Part shown: piece after piece, positions 7,466-14,812 of the stretch
How positions within the stretch are numbered: position 1 is the stretch's first letter
How the letters are laid out: the number at the start of each line of letters is the position of its first letter
Assembly: GCA_902791035.1 (NCBI GenBank)
Contig: CADAUA010000001.1
Span: 124,001 to 188,000 of the forward strand
Length of the DNA stretch: 64,000 nt
DNA from: an uncultured Coriobacteriaceae bacterium
Lineage (GTDB): Bacteria > Actinomycetota > Coriobacteriia > Coriobacteriales > Atopobiaceae
Direction: 5' to 3'
Made by a program: the position numbers and the translations under genes
The notes under the pieces: generated by a model
Seen by the model: only the letters and a program-made list of their open reading frames with translations
The model's database searches: none
Told to the model about the DNA's origin: nothing

Positions 7466-8133
7466 TGGGCGTGTGCGGGGCCGGCGTGGGCGACACTACG
7501 GTTCGGGGCACCACGGCAGGTCGGGGCACGACGGCGGGTCGGGGCACGACGGCGATCCTGGCCCTGCAGGGGGCCTTCGCCGAGCACGAGCACATGCTGG
7601 ACGCCTTGGGCGCGCCGTGGGTGGAGCTGCGGGACGCCGATGACCTGGCACAACCCTTCGACCGGCTGATCCTTCCGGGTGGCGAGTCCACCACACAGGG
7701 ACGGCTGCTGCGAGAGCTCGGCATGCTCGAGCCGCTTCGCGAGCGCATCGCCGCCGGCATGCCGGTGCTCGCCACCTGCGCAGGGCTTATCCTACTGGCC
7801 CAGCGCGTGGAGGGCGACGGGTCGCGGACAAGCGTGCCCAAGCCCGACCAGGTGGGCCCCTGGCTGGCCACGCTGGACGTGACCGTGGAGAGGAACGCCT
7901 ACGGCCGGCAGCTGGGGAGCTTCCACGCGGTGGCACCCTTCGACGGGCTGGGACAAGTGCCCATGAGCTTCATCCGAGCGCCCTACGTGAGCGCCGTGGG
8001 ACCGCGTGCGCAGGTGCTGGCCCAGGTGGACGGCCGCGTTGTGGCCGTGCGGCAGGGCGCGCAGCTGGCCCTGGCCTTCCATCCGGAGCTCGACGGTGAC
8101 CCCCGCATCCACCAGCTGTTCTTGTCGCTCTAG
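7465..8133 (+). CDS. pdxT: Pyridoxal 5'-phosphate synthase, glutaminase subunit PdxT, with repeat-extended N-terminus
   Basis: 222 residues from the ATG that overlaps the pdxS stop. Hydrolyses glutamine and channels ammonia to PdxS. Class I glutaminase triad: Cys105 in ATCAGLILLA, His206 and Glu208 in AFHPEL; the oxyanion loop GGESTTQ is at 72-78. Normal PdxT starts directly at the TILALQGAF strand. Here about 28 residues precede it, encoded partly by three 18-bp repeats at 7501-7554 (GTTAGR-type hexapeptides). No ATG lies between the repeats and the core, so the extension is probably translated. Confidence 0.95.
   Translation: MGVCGAGVGDTTVRGTTAGRGTTAGRGTTAILALQGAFAEHEHMLDALGAPWVELRDADDLAQPFDRLILPGGESTTQGRLLRELGMLEPLRERIAAGMPVLATCAGLILLAQRVEGDGSRTSVPKPDQVGPWLATLDVTVERNAYGRQLGSFHAVAPFDGLGQVPMSFIRAPYVSAVGPRAQVLAQVDGRVVAVRQGAQLALAFHPELDGDPRIHQLFLSL
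7501..7554. repeat. Three 18-bp tandem repeats at the start of pdxT
   Basis: Units at 7501, 7519 and 7537 read G(G/T)TCGGGGCACGACGGC(A/G) with small changes; the last two are identical. The period is a multiple of three and is translated as GTTAGR. Confidence 0.85.
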
Positions 8134-8233
8134 CGCGGCATGGACCTGGCATGGGATCTGGCCTTATATCGCCTTCTGTCACCAACGTGTGTCTCCACTG
8201 TCACCGGGGCCTGATCCCCATTTCACGTCCAGC

Positions 8234-8377
8234 TGCACCCGCGAGTGCACGGAGAGGGGCTTGCATCGCCCAGAGCCGCATCCCGGGTGCAGAAATAGGC
8301 CGCTTTCGAGCTGTTTTCTGCACCCGGGATGGGGTTTGGGGCCTTCAATGACCGCTTCAGGTACATCCCAGGTGCAT
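8234..8377. repeat. 144-bp four-block intergenic element, copy 1
   Basis: Starts TGCACCCGCGAGTGCA, then has an inner pair: CATCCCGGGTGCAGAAATA and, about 20 bp later, TTCTGCACCCGGGATGGGG. It ends GGTGCAT. The outer ends and the inner blocks form nested inverted repeats. Closely similar copies of 143 bp occur at 12386-12528 and 17622-17764. It occupies part of the 750-bp gene-free stretch between pdxT and the ABC exporter; the rest holds the arrays listed next and no gene that I can support. Confidence 0.75.
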
Positions 8378-8485
8378 AGCCGCTCCGCTTGCGCATAAAG
8401 GGTCGCGCTTGCGCATAAAGGGTCGGACCTTTTGTCACCCACGGCATGGGCTGGATGCCATACGTGACGCAACGTCACCACGAAC

Positions 8486-8659
8486 GTGTCGAGAGAACCG
8501 TCCCCCCTGACAAGAGAACCGTCCCCCCTGACAAGAGAACCGTCCCCCCTGACATCCCTGTCGAGAGAACCGTCCCCCCTGACACACCACGAACGTGTCG
8601 AGAGAACCGTCCCCCTGACAACCGCCCCCCTGACAACCGCCCCCCACATTCCCTGACAC
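8486..8659. repeat. Array of AGAGAACCGTCCCCC units
   Basis: At least five units of about 21 bp, each GAGAACCGTCCCCCCTGACA with small variants, followed by two degenerate CCGCCCCCCTGACAA units. A larger piece (CCACGAACGTGTCGAGAG) is also duplicated at 8478 and 8588. The same motif makes the arrays at 42840-43115 and 52664-52757, where it forms inverted pairs. No spacers of constant length are present. Confidence 0.75.
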
Positions 8660-8723
8660 GAGCTTGCGAAGCGCGGCTTAGTAGAGGGTGAGAAGGACTC
8701 CCAAACAGCAAAAGGCCAGTTGG

Positions 8724-8772
8724 CAGGTCGAGCCGCGCCTTAGTAGACTCTACTAAGGCGCGGCTCGACCTG
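8724..8772. repeat. Perfect 49-bp palindrome (24-bp arms, 1-nt centre)
   Basis: Arms 8724-8747 and 8749-8772 are exact reverse complements around C8748; the centre reads TTAGTAGACTCTACTAA. A second 9-bp pair (8716-8724 / 8790-8798) continues the symmetry outward. A half-copy, GCGCGGCTTAGTAGA, lies at 8670. It ends 115 bp upstream of the ABC exporter start. A cruciform-forming element, an operator or a terminator are all possible. Confidence 0.7.
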
Positions 8773-8886
8773 GTCCGCCGGCTACAGGGCCAACTGGTTC
8801 CACCCCCTTTGGCCCACCGCCACCACATCTATACGCGCAAGGTGGCTACACTGGTGGGCATCACACTCGAACGCGAGAGAAGCGGC

Positions 8887-10644
8887 ATGGCAAGGCGCGA
8901 TCCACAGCGCAACTCACGGCGCGACCCGCAGCGGCTGAGCACCTGGTTCTGGCGAGAATGGCGTACGCTGGCCTTCGTCACAGCCACGGGCGTCCTCTAC
9001 AACGTGGGCCTTGGAGTTGGCCCTTGGCTTGAGGGCCGGCTGGCCCAGACCGTGGCGGACCTAGCCTCGGGCACAACCACTGCCGCCGGTCTTATTCGCC
9101 TGGCCCTCGTTTACGTGATTACCACCGCCTTCGTGCAGGCCATGCGGGCCCTCAAGCGCCTCTACGTGCGCAAGTTTGCCAACAAGTCCAGTCGCGCCAT
9201 GAAGAAGCGTATCTACGCAAGCCTCCTGGCCACACCTGTCAGCGACCTGGCAGCCGAGGACGCCGGCACCATGATGACCAAGGCCCTCTCCGACGTGGAC
9301 GATTGCGTGGAGGGCATGCGCAAGTTCACCACAGAGCTCTTTGACACCGGCGTGGCCCTAGCCACCTACCTGGTCATGCTACTCGTACTGGACTGGCGGC
9401 TGACCCTCCTGTGTCTGGCCTTCCCCACCGTGTCCTACGTGCTTGCCGCCCGCATGCGCCGCCGCGTGACGTGCGCGACCACCACCTCCAAGCGCAGCGC
9501 AGAGCACCTGAGCCTAGCCACCCTGGAGCGGGTGGAGGGGGCCGTGCCCCTGCGCGCCTTTGGCGAAGAGGCAACCGAGGGCGCCCACCTGGAGGGACGC
9601 CTTGCCGACTTTGAGCGCGCGGCCACGCGGGCAGGCGTGCTCACCTCCGCCCTGCAGCCCCTCTACATGGGCATCTCCTGCATGAGCTGCGGCCTCATCC
9701 TCTGGCTGGGCGGCCGTAACGTTCTGGGCACGGGCTGGGCGGCCTGGGACATTGCGGCCCTCACGACCTTCCTCACCACCTACCTCCGCCTTGCAAAGAA
9801 GTCTTCCACCGCGGCCAAGCTCTTCAATGCCGTGCAGCGCGCCAGCGTGAGCTGGGAGCGCATCCGCCCCTTCATGGCCGCAAGCGACAAGTTCGACCAA
9901 CTCCGCGTGCCGCCACCTGCCACCTTGGAGGCCCGAGACCTGACTCTGCGGCGGGCCGACGGCACGCCCGTGGTAGAGCGCGCGAACCTAACAGTGTCGC
10001 CGAGCCAGATCGTGGGCGTAACGGGACGGGTGGCCTGCGGCAAGACTTTCCTGGGACTGGCGCTTGCAGGGTTGGCGCCTCATGAGGGTACGGTTACCCT
10101 GGGTGGCCGAGACCTGAAGGAACTGCGGGAAGAAGGGCTTCTCCCCGTGGCCTACCTGGGCCACGACCCCGAGCTCCTCTCGGACACCATCGCCGAGAAC
10201 GTGCAGCTGGGCCGAGCCGGAAGCGTCGGGCAAGTCACTGCGGAAGCCGGCCTGGAGCCCGATCTGGCCGACATGCCCCAGGGCCTCGCCACCCCCGTGG
10301 GCGAGGCGGGCATCGCCCTCTCCGGAGGCCAGCGCCAGCGCGTTGGCCTGGCCCGCACCCTCCTGGGACAAGAGCCGGTCCTGGTGCTGGACGACCCCTT
10401 CTCGGCCGTGGATCGGATGACCGAGGCTCAGGTTTTGGCAGCCCTTCGCCGCAGCTACGACGACCGTGTCATCGTACTCATATCCCACCGCCTCGAGCTC
10501 TTCCACCAGCTGGACTCCGTCGTCTTCCTGGAGGACGGGCACGCCACACAAGCCACGCACGCCCAGCTCCTGGCCACCTGCCCGGGCTATCGAAGCCTGG
10601 TCCAGCTGCAGCAGGAGGGAGGCGACCTAGATGAACAGGCCTAA
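8887..10644 (+). CDS. ABC exporter half-transporter with degenerate ATP site
   Basis: 585 residues; ATG at 8887 preceded by GAGAGAAG. Type IV exporter: membrane domain with six predicted helices over residues 20-310, then a nucleotide-binding domain. Walker A is GRVACGKT, the signature is LSGGQRQRVGLA and Walker B ends VLVLDDPFSAVD. The catalytic glutamate after Walker B is aspartate here. The partner encoded next has the normal glutamate but a changed signature, so the pair should form a heterodimer with one active and one degenerate site, as in BmrCD or TM287/288. The exported compound is unknown. The gene overlaps its partner by 14 bp. Confidence 0.88.
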   Translation: MARRDPQRNSRRDPQRLSTWFWREWRTLAFVTATGVLYNVGLGVGPWLEGRLAQTVADLASGTTTAAGLIRLALVYVITTAFVQAMRALKRLYVRKFANKSSRAMKKRIYASLLATPVSDLAAEDAGTMMTKALSDVDDCVEGMRKFTTELFDTGVALATYLVMLLVLDWRLTLLCLAFPTVSYVLAARMRRRVTCATTTSKRSAEHLSLATLERVEGAVPLRAFGEEATEGAHLEGRLADFERAATRAGVLTSALQPLYMGISCMSCGLILWLGGRNVLGTGWAAWDIAALTTFLTTYLRLAKKSSTAAKLFNAVQRASVSWERIRPFMAASDKFDQLRVPPPATLEARDLTLRRADGTPVVERANLTVSPSQIVGVTGRVACGKTFLGLALAGLAPHEGTVTLGGRDLKELREEGLLPVAYLGHDPELLSDTIAENVQLGRAGSVGQVTAEAGLEPDLADMPQGLATPVGEAGIALSGGQRQRVGLARTLLGQEPVLVLDDPFSAVDRMTEAQVLAALRRSYDDRVIVLISHRLELFHQLDSVVFLEDGHATQATHAQLLATCPGYRSLVQLQQEGGDLDEQA

Positions 10645-12355
10645 CGACAAGTCCGGTACCACCCGCACGGACGACGGCATCCGCCAGGTCCTTCTCTCCA
10701 CCCTGCGCCGCAACCTGGCCCTTACCTGCGAGGTCGCCCTGGCCATTGCCGCCTCCGTAGTGTTGGGGCTTCTCCCTCCAATCGTGCTCCAGCAGCTGGT
10801 GGACGGCCTGACGGCTGCCCTTGCCGGCGGCCCGACACCCAACGTAGTCGGCCTGGCCACTGCCTACGTGGCACTCACGCTGGCCGGTGGCGGCGCCCAA
10901 TCTGTCCGCGAGGCGGCCATCACAGCCCTGGGCGAGCGAGTCACCCATGCCATGCGTACCCGCATGGAGGCCAAGCTCCGCCGCCTGCCCGCCCAGTACT
11001 TCTCGCGGCATGGCGCCGGCGAGGTCACGAGCCTCTTCGTGGCAGACGTGAACACCCTGGAGGACCTCTTCTCGTCCGGCGTCCTCTCGCTGGTGGCCGA
11101 CGCCTGCTCGCTCGTGGGCATCCTCTGGGTGGTACTGGCCCACTGCCTGGGACTGGGCCTGGTGCTCCTCGTGGCCCTGCCCGCCGTCTTTGCCTTCACT
11201 CGACACGTGCAGCGCCGCACCCGCCAGGCCCAGGCCGCACGGCGCGCTGCCGTGGCCGACGCCAACCAGGCCGTGCCCGAGACCATGCGGTGCCTGCGCA
11301 TGATTGGCCTCCTGGGCGTCCAAGGCCACATGCTGCGGCGCTATGACGCCATCGTGGAGCGGGGCTTTGCCGCCATGGAGCAGTCCAACTTCTACGACTC
11401 CGTCTACAGCCCCGTGGTCATAACCACAGGAGCCGCCGTCACGGCGCTCTCGCTGGACCTGGCCACCTTAGGAGACCCCTGGGCCAGCCTTTTTGGCATG
11501 ACGGCCGGCACTGTGGTGGCCATGATCCAGTACGTGAGCCAGGTCTTCACCCCCATAAGTGACATCGGCATGGAGATCCAGACCATCCAGTCGGCAGGGG
11601 CGGGGCTGGACCGCATTCGCCGCTTCCTAGCCGAGGAGGAGCTGCCGGCGGTCCCGATGGCCATCATGGAGCCCGAGGGGACCGCCCAGCCCGCAGGCAC
11701 TAAGGATGTGCCCGCCCTCGAGGTGCGCGACGTCTCCTTCGCCTACGAGCCCGGCGCGCCCATACTAGCCGGTGCCAACCTTACGGTGGTGCCCGGTCAG
11801 GTAGTTACCATCGAGGGTCGCACCGGAGCTGGCAAGTCCACCCTCTTTGGCCTGGTTTTGGGGCTCTTCTCGCCAGATGCGGGCTCCGTGCGCCTGCTGG
11901 GGCAGGATCCCACGGCCCTGCCACCCTGTGCACGCCGCAGGCTCATGGGCTACGTGCCCCAGTCCTTCTTTGCCCTAGACGGCACCATCGCCCAGAACAT
12001 AACCCTGCGTGACCCGACCATCACAGACCCCCAGGTGGCGCGCAGCCTCGAGCTCGTGGGGCTGGCAGATGCCGTGGCCGCCCTTCCCCAGGGCGCCCAG
12101 ACCCCGCTCGATCAGGCTTCCTTCTCGCAAGGCCAGCTGCAGCTGCTCTCTTTAGCCCGCGCCGTTGTTTGCGATCCTCAGGTACTGCTCTTGGACGAGA
12201 CCACGGCCAACCTGGACTCCGCCACGGAGCATGCCGTTATGGATGCACTCCTCGCCGCATCACACGGCCGCACCGTGGTCTCCATTAGCCACCGCACCTC
12301 GGGATTTCTGGGCGGCAGGCAGGTCATGCTCGCCGACGGGCACCTTGAAGGGTGA
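10631..12355 (+). CDS. ABC exporter half-transporter, catalytic partner
   Basis: 574 residues, ATG inside the end of the preceding gene. Membrane domain roughly residues 20-310 and nucleotide-binding domain 355-574. Walker A GRTGAGKST, Q-loop region GYVPQSFFALDG, Walker B VLLLDETTANLD with the catalytic Glu, and H-loop SISHRTSG. The signature is FSQGQLQLLS instead of LSGGQ. In a heterodimer this atypical signature would face the Walker A of the other degenerate site, consistent with asymmetric ATP hydrolysis. The intergenic element at 12386 follows directly. Confidence 0.88.
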   Translation: MNRPNDKSGTTRTDDGIRQVLLSTLRRNLALTCEVALAIAASVVLGLLPPIVLQQLVDGLTAALAGGPTPNVVGLATAYVALTLAGGGAQSVREAAITALGERVTHAMRTRMEAKLRRLPAQYFSRHGAGEVTSLFVADVNTLEDLFSSGVLSLVADACSLVGILWVVLAHCLGLGLVLLVALPAVFAFTRHVQRRTRQAQAARRAAVADANQAVPETMRCLRMIGLLGVQGHMLRRYDAIVERGFAAMEQSNFYDSVYSPVVITTGAAVTALSLDLATLGDPWASLFGMTAGTVVAMIQYVSQVFTPISDIGMEIQTIQSAGAGLDRIRRFLAEEELPAVPMAIMEPEGTAQPAGTKDVPALEVRDVSFAYEPGAPILAGANLTVVPGQVVTIEGRTGAGKSTLFGLVLGLFSPDAGSVRLLGQDPTALPPCARRRLMGYVPQSFFALDGTIAQNITLRDPTITDPQVARSLELVGLADAVAALPQGAQTPLDQASFSQGQLQLLSLARAVVCDPQVLLLDETTANLDSATEHAVMDALLAASHGRTVVSISHRTSGFLGGRQVMLADGHLEG

Positions 12356-12385
12356 CAAAAGGTCAAACCCCTTGTCGCGTCCGAC

Positions 12386-12528
12386 TGCAACCCGCAAGTG
12401 CATAGAGAAGGGCCTGCAGACCTCCAAACCCCATCCCGGGTGCAGAAATAGGCCCTTTTCGGGCATTTCTTGCACCCTGGATGGGGTTTGGGCCTCCGGC
12501 ACATGCCAAGAGTGCGTTGCGGGTGCAT
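12386..12528. repeat. 143-bp four-block intergenic element, copy 2
   Basis: Same order of blocks as at 8234: TGCAACCCGCAAGTGCAT, then CATCCCGGGTGCAGAAATAGG, TTCTTGCACCCTGGATGGGG and a terminal GCGGGTGCAT. GTGACAAAAGGTC lies just upstream (12352-12364), as TGACCTTTTGTCAC lies beside copy 3. Confidence 0.75.
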
Positions 12529-12565
12529 GCCCAAACCCACCAGGGCGGTCGCCTCTGCCTCATGC

Positions 12566-12859
12566 CTACTCCTGGAAGAGCCGGCGCAGGAGCCCCTCGC
12601 GATCGTCCAGGAAGAGCCGCGTGATCTGGTAGGACTCCGTGTCCTCGTAGGCCACGGCCAGGGCCTCAAGCAGCGTGGACTTGCCCGTGCCGTTCTCACC
12701 CGCGAGGAAGGTCACCTGGTGGGTGAAGCGCAGCTGTCCCATGTTTGCAAGTGCCGGGATCCCCCGCAGGTAGGAGTCGCGCGGCACCTCGCTACAGTCT
12801 ATGCGGCAGCCCTCTATGAACCTCTGGGCGTACGAAGCGTCTGGCATGGGCGCCATCAC
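12566..12859 (-). pseudogene. Internally deleted predicted ATPase (COG3910-like)
   Basis: 97 residues instead of about 250. Residues 1-71 are the normal N-terminus with strand FIEGCRIDCSEVPRDSYLR and Walker A GENGTGKST (55-63). Residues 72-97 (EDTESYQITRLFLDDREGLL) match what I recall as the C-terminal end of the same family, normally YEDTEHYxxTRxFL. The join falls at the tripeptide VAY, which occurs at both positions in full-length relatives, so the signature, Walker B and D-loop part appears to have been lost by an in-frame deletion. It cannot hydrolyse ATP as it stands. Its ATG overlaps the stop of the upstream AAA gene (ATGA). Confidence 0.7.
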
Positions 12860-14004
12860 TCCCCCAGGCGCGCGGCCACCCGGTCGAGGTACTCCCCCAT
12901 GTGGGGTATCGCCAGTCGTACGAGCCCCCTGCCACCGGCTGCAAGCACCTGATCGGATATGAGGCTGGCCCGGTACTTGTTTGCCCAGCTCAGGCTCTTG
13001 CCCGCGCGGGCTCCAACGTCCGAAACCCTGGAGGCTCCCGGCAGGTCCGGTACCATGGCGAGAAGAAACTCGCGCTGGGCGCCCGAGAGACCATCGAAGG
13101 CGGGCGCACAGACTGCGTCCTGGAAAGCCAGCGACGCGTCCTTCTCGCCCTGCACAACGTCCTCCAGTAGGATCTGGTCGCTCCCACGACGCTTAGAGGA
13201 CTGCCACATGTAGTAGCCCACCAGTTGCACCATGTAGGGATATCCCAGCGACGCTTCCGCCGCACGATCGGCAACGTCCATCTCAATCGCCTTGCCGGAG
13301 CCTTGCACCACCTCCACATAGGCGTTGCGCACGTCCGGCATGGGCACCTCCGCAAGCACGTGCTGCTGGCTCCGTCGCAGGAAGGTCAGCACCTCGTCAT
13401 TGAGAAGCTCATCCGTAAGCTGGGGCAGCGCCGCAAGCACAAGCGCCACGCCCTTCTTGCGGTCATCCGGCACGTTGGTAAGGTCCAGATCCTGCAACAC
13501 CTGCTGATAGGCGGTTGCCACGGCCACCAAGTCCTCCCTCGAGGCAGCCTGGGACTCATCAATCGCAAGCAGCACCCCCTTGCCGTCTCCCACCTTCTTC
13601 AGGCGCTCCTCGATCGCCGTGCGCAAGGTCAGGCTGGTCGCGGCACCTGCCAGCTCGACCCCTCCGACAGAGAGGCTGGCCACGCCCGCAATGTCTATGG
13701 AGGGAGATACGTTTGCCCGGGTCACCCGTGGACCGCGCGCCCTCAGGGCCTCCGTCAGCCTGCCCACCAGGCCCGCACTCGCCACGTCCATGGCCACAGC
13801 CCATCCATTGCCCTCTGCCACGCGGGCAAGCTCCGTGAGCATGACCGTCTTCCCAAAGCCCCTTTGACCCGTGAGCAGCATCAGGCGCCCCGGCGCCCCG
13901 GCGCCGTTCTCCAGACCTTCCATGAAGGACTCGACGATGTCGTGGCGGCCGATAAGAATCGGCGGCATCTTGCCAGCGGTCGGCTTGAACGGGTTGGCTG
14001 TCAT
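12856..14004 (-). CDS. ORC/Cdc6-like AAA ATPase with C-terminal winged helix
   Basis: 382 residues; ATG at 14002-14004 is preferred because AGGAG lies 6 nt upstream, although a GTG 15 bp earlier is in frame. Walker A GQRGFGKT is at 46-53, Walker B VLLAIDESQ at 144-152, sensor-1-like ALVLAALPQL near 190-200. Residues from about 305 (LSGAQREFLLAMV to LVRLAIPHMGEYL) form a predicted winged-helix domain. This architecture is shared with AAA_16/ORC1-like proteins of actinobacteria and archaea whose role is mostly unknown. It is followed by a deleted ATPase gene and preceded by a decamer array that it may bind. Confidence 0.8.
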   Translation of the reverse strand: MTANPFKPTAGKMPPILIGRHDIVESFMEGLENGAGAPGRLMLLTGQRGFGKTVMLTELARVAEGNGWAVAMDVASAGLVGRLTEALRARGPRVTRANVSPSIDIAGVASLSVGGVELAGAATSLTLRTAIEERLKKVGDGKGVLLAIDESQAASREDLVAVATAYQQVLQDLDLTNVPDDRKKGVALVLAALPQLTDELLNDEVLTFLRRSQQHVLAEVPMPDVRNAYVEVVQGSGKAIEMDVADRAAEASLGYPYMVQLVGYYMWQSSKRRGSDQILLEDVVQGEKDASLAFQDAVCAPAFDGLSGAQREFLLAMVPDLPGASRVSDVGARAGKSLSWANKYRASLISDQVLAAGGRGLVRLAIPHMGEYLDRVAARLGE

Positions 14005-14040
14005 GGTGACTCCTGTCACGTTGGGCGGAACGTGTACTCA

Positions 14041-14110
14041 CATGCACCATTATGCACCAACATATACTTGTATACACCCATATGTACCGATATACACCGT
14101 TATATACCTA
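14041..14110. promoter_or_regulatory. Seven tandem 10-bp direct repeats (helically phased array)
   Basis: Each decamer starts at 14041 + 10n and follows YATRYACCNN: ACC occurs at 14046, 14056, 14076, 14086, 14096 and 14106, with ACT at 14066. The first three bases are CAT or TAT throughout. The block is AT-rich in a GC-rich genome and lies 37-106 bp upstream of the AAA ATPase start, so all repeats face one side of the helix. It may be an operator or iteron-like site for the ATPase. No open frame explains a 10-bp period. Confidence 0.8.
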
Positions 14111-14170
14111 CAAATTCGATACTATTTGTTCGTGTTTATCCATGCAGCCCCTGCTGCAGTTCGGCTTCGC

Positions 14171-14443
14171 TCAGAAGCGATCCTTGCAGGAGAGCACAAT
14201 GACCTCGTCGTCAGTGACCATGTAGACCAGACGATGCTCCTGCGTGATACGTCTTGACCACATGCCAGACAGATCACCACGGAGCATCTCCGGCTTGCCG
14301 ATGCCCCCATCCGGAGTACGGAGCGTCTCTTCAATGAGCGTGTTTATGCGCCTGAGGGTCTTGCGATCCTGCTTCTGCCACCAGAGGTAGTCGGTCCACC
14401 CGTCGTGCGTCCAAGCGAGCCTACGCATGCGCAAGCTCTGCAT
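14171..14443 (-). CDS. yoeB: YoeB/Txe-family mRNA endoribonuclease toxin
   Basis: 90 residues, ATG at 14441-14443 inside the end of the antitoxin gene (23-bp overlap). YoeB cleaves mRNA in the ribosomal A site. Conserved features are visible: WTHDGWTDYLWWQKQDRKTLRRIN at the start, KPEMLRGDLSGMWSRRIT in the middle and HRLVYMV; the catalytic Arg and His and the C-terminal aromatic (KDRF) are present. Length is standard (84-90). Confidence 0.95.
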   Translation of the reverse strand: MQSLRMRRLAWTHDGWTDYLWWQKQDRKTLRRINTLIEETLRTPDGGIGKPEMLRGDLSGMWSRRITQEHRLVYMVTDDEVIVLSCKDRF

Positions 14444-14708
14444 CGTCCTCGGACACGGCCACCAACGGATGCCCCTCGGTCGAGCCCGCGAGGACCTCTG
14501 CCTTGCCCCGGAGGAGCTTCTCGTGCAGCGGCTCGTTCTCGTAGATGCGCAGGGTCTCCTGTATGGACTCCCAGTCGCGGAGGTTTACCACCACGACGTT
14601 CTCACTGGGGTCGTTGTTGGTGACCAGAATCTCCTCCGCATCGTCGCGCGTGCTTCGAAGGTAGCTCTTGAGGTTGCGCCTGAAGGCGCTGTAGTTGACC
14701 GCCTGCAT
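14421..14708 (-). CDS. yefM: YefM-family antitoxin
   Basis: 95 residues; ATG at 14706-14708 with GGAGAAGG upstream. The Phd/YefM N-terminal fold binds DNA (MQAVNYSAFRRNLKSYL) and the C-terminal half wraps the toxin. It neutralises YoeB and represses the pair. The toxin start lies inside this gene. A perfect palindrome, the likely operator, lies at 14731-14750. Confidence 0.94.
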   Translation of the reverse strand: MQAVNYSAFRRNLKSYLRSTRDDAEEILVTNNDPSENVVVVNLRDWESIQETLRIYENEPLHEKLLRGKAEVLAGSTEGHPLVAVSEDDAELAHA

Positions 14709-14730
14709 AGGCCTTCTCCTAGTGTCTGAT

Positions 14731-14750
14731 TTGTACCGTTATTGGTACAA
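14731..14750. promoter_or_regulatory. YefM operator palindrome
   Basis: TTGTACC at 14731-14737 and GGTACAA at 14744-14750 with a 6-bp spacer. YefM homologues recognise palindromes with a TGTACA-like core just upstream of yefM; position and sequence fit. The operator is 23 bp from the start codon. Confidence 0.7.
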
Positions 14751-14812
14751 TACCATACCCATACGCATCCCCCAACCACATGGCACAAAATGGGTCTGGC
14801 CTTTTGTTACGT

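Noticed and set aside
12856-14019. Type of known defence ATPase next to the YefM-YoeB genes
   Set aside because: No nuclease, methylase or other defence effector lies nearby; the AAA protein fits ORC-like regulators better. Kept as an unknown with its decamer array.
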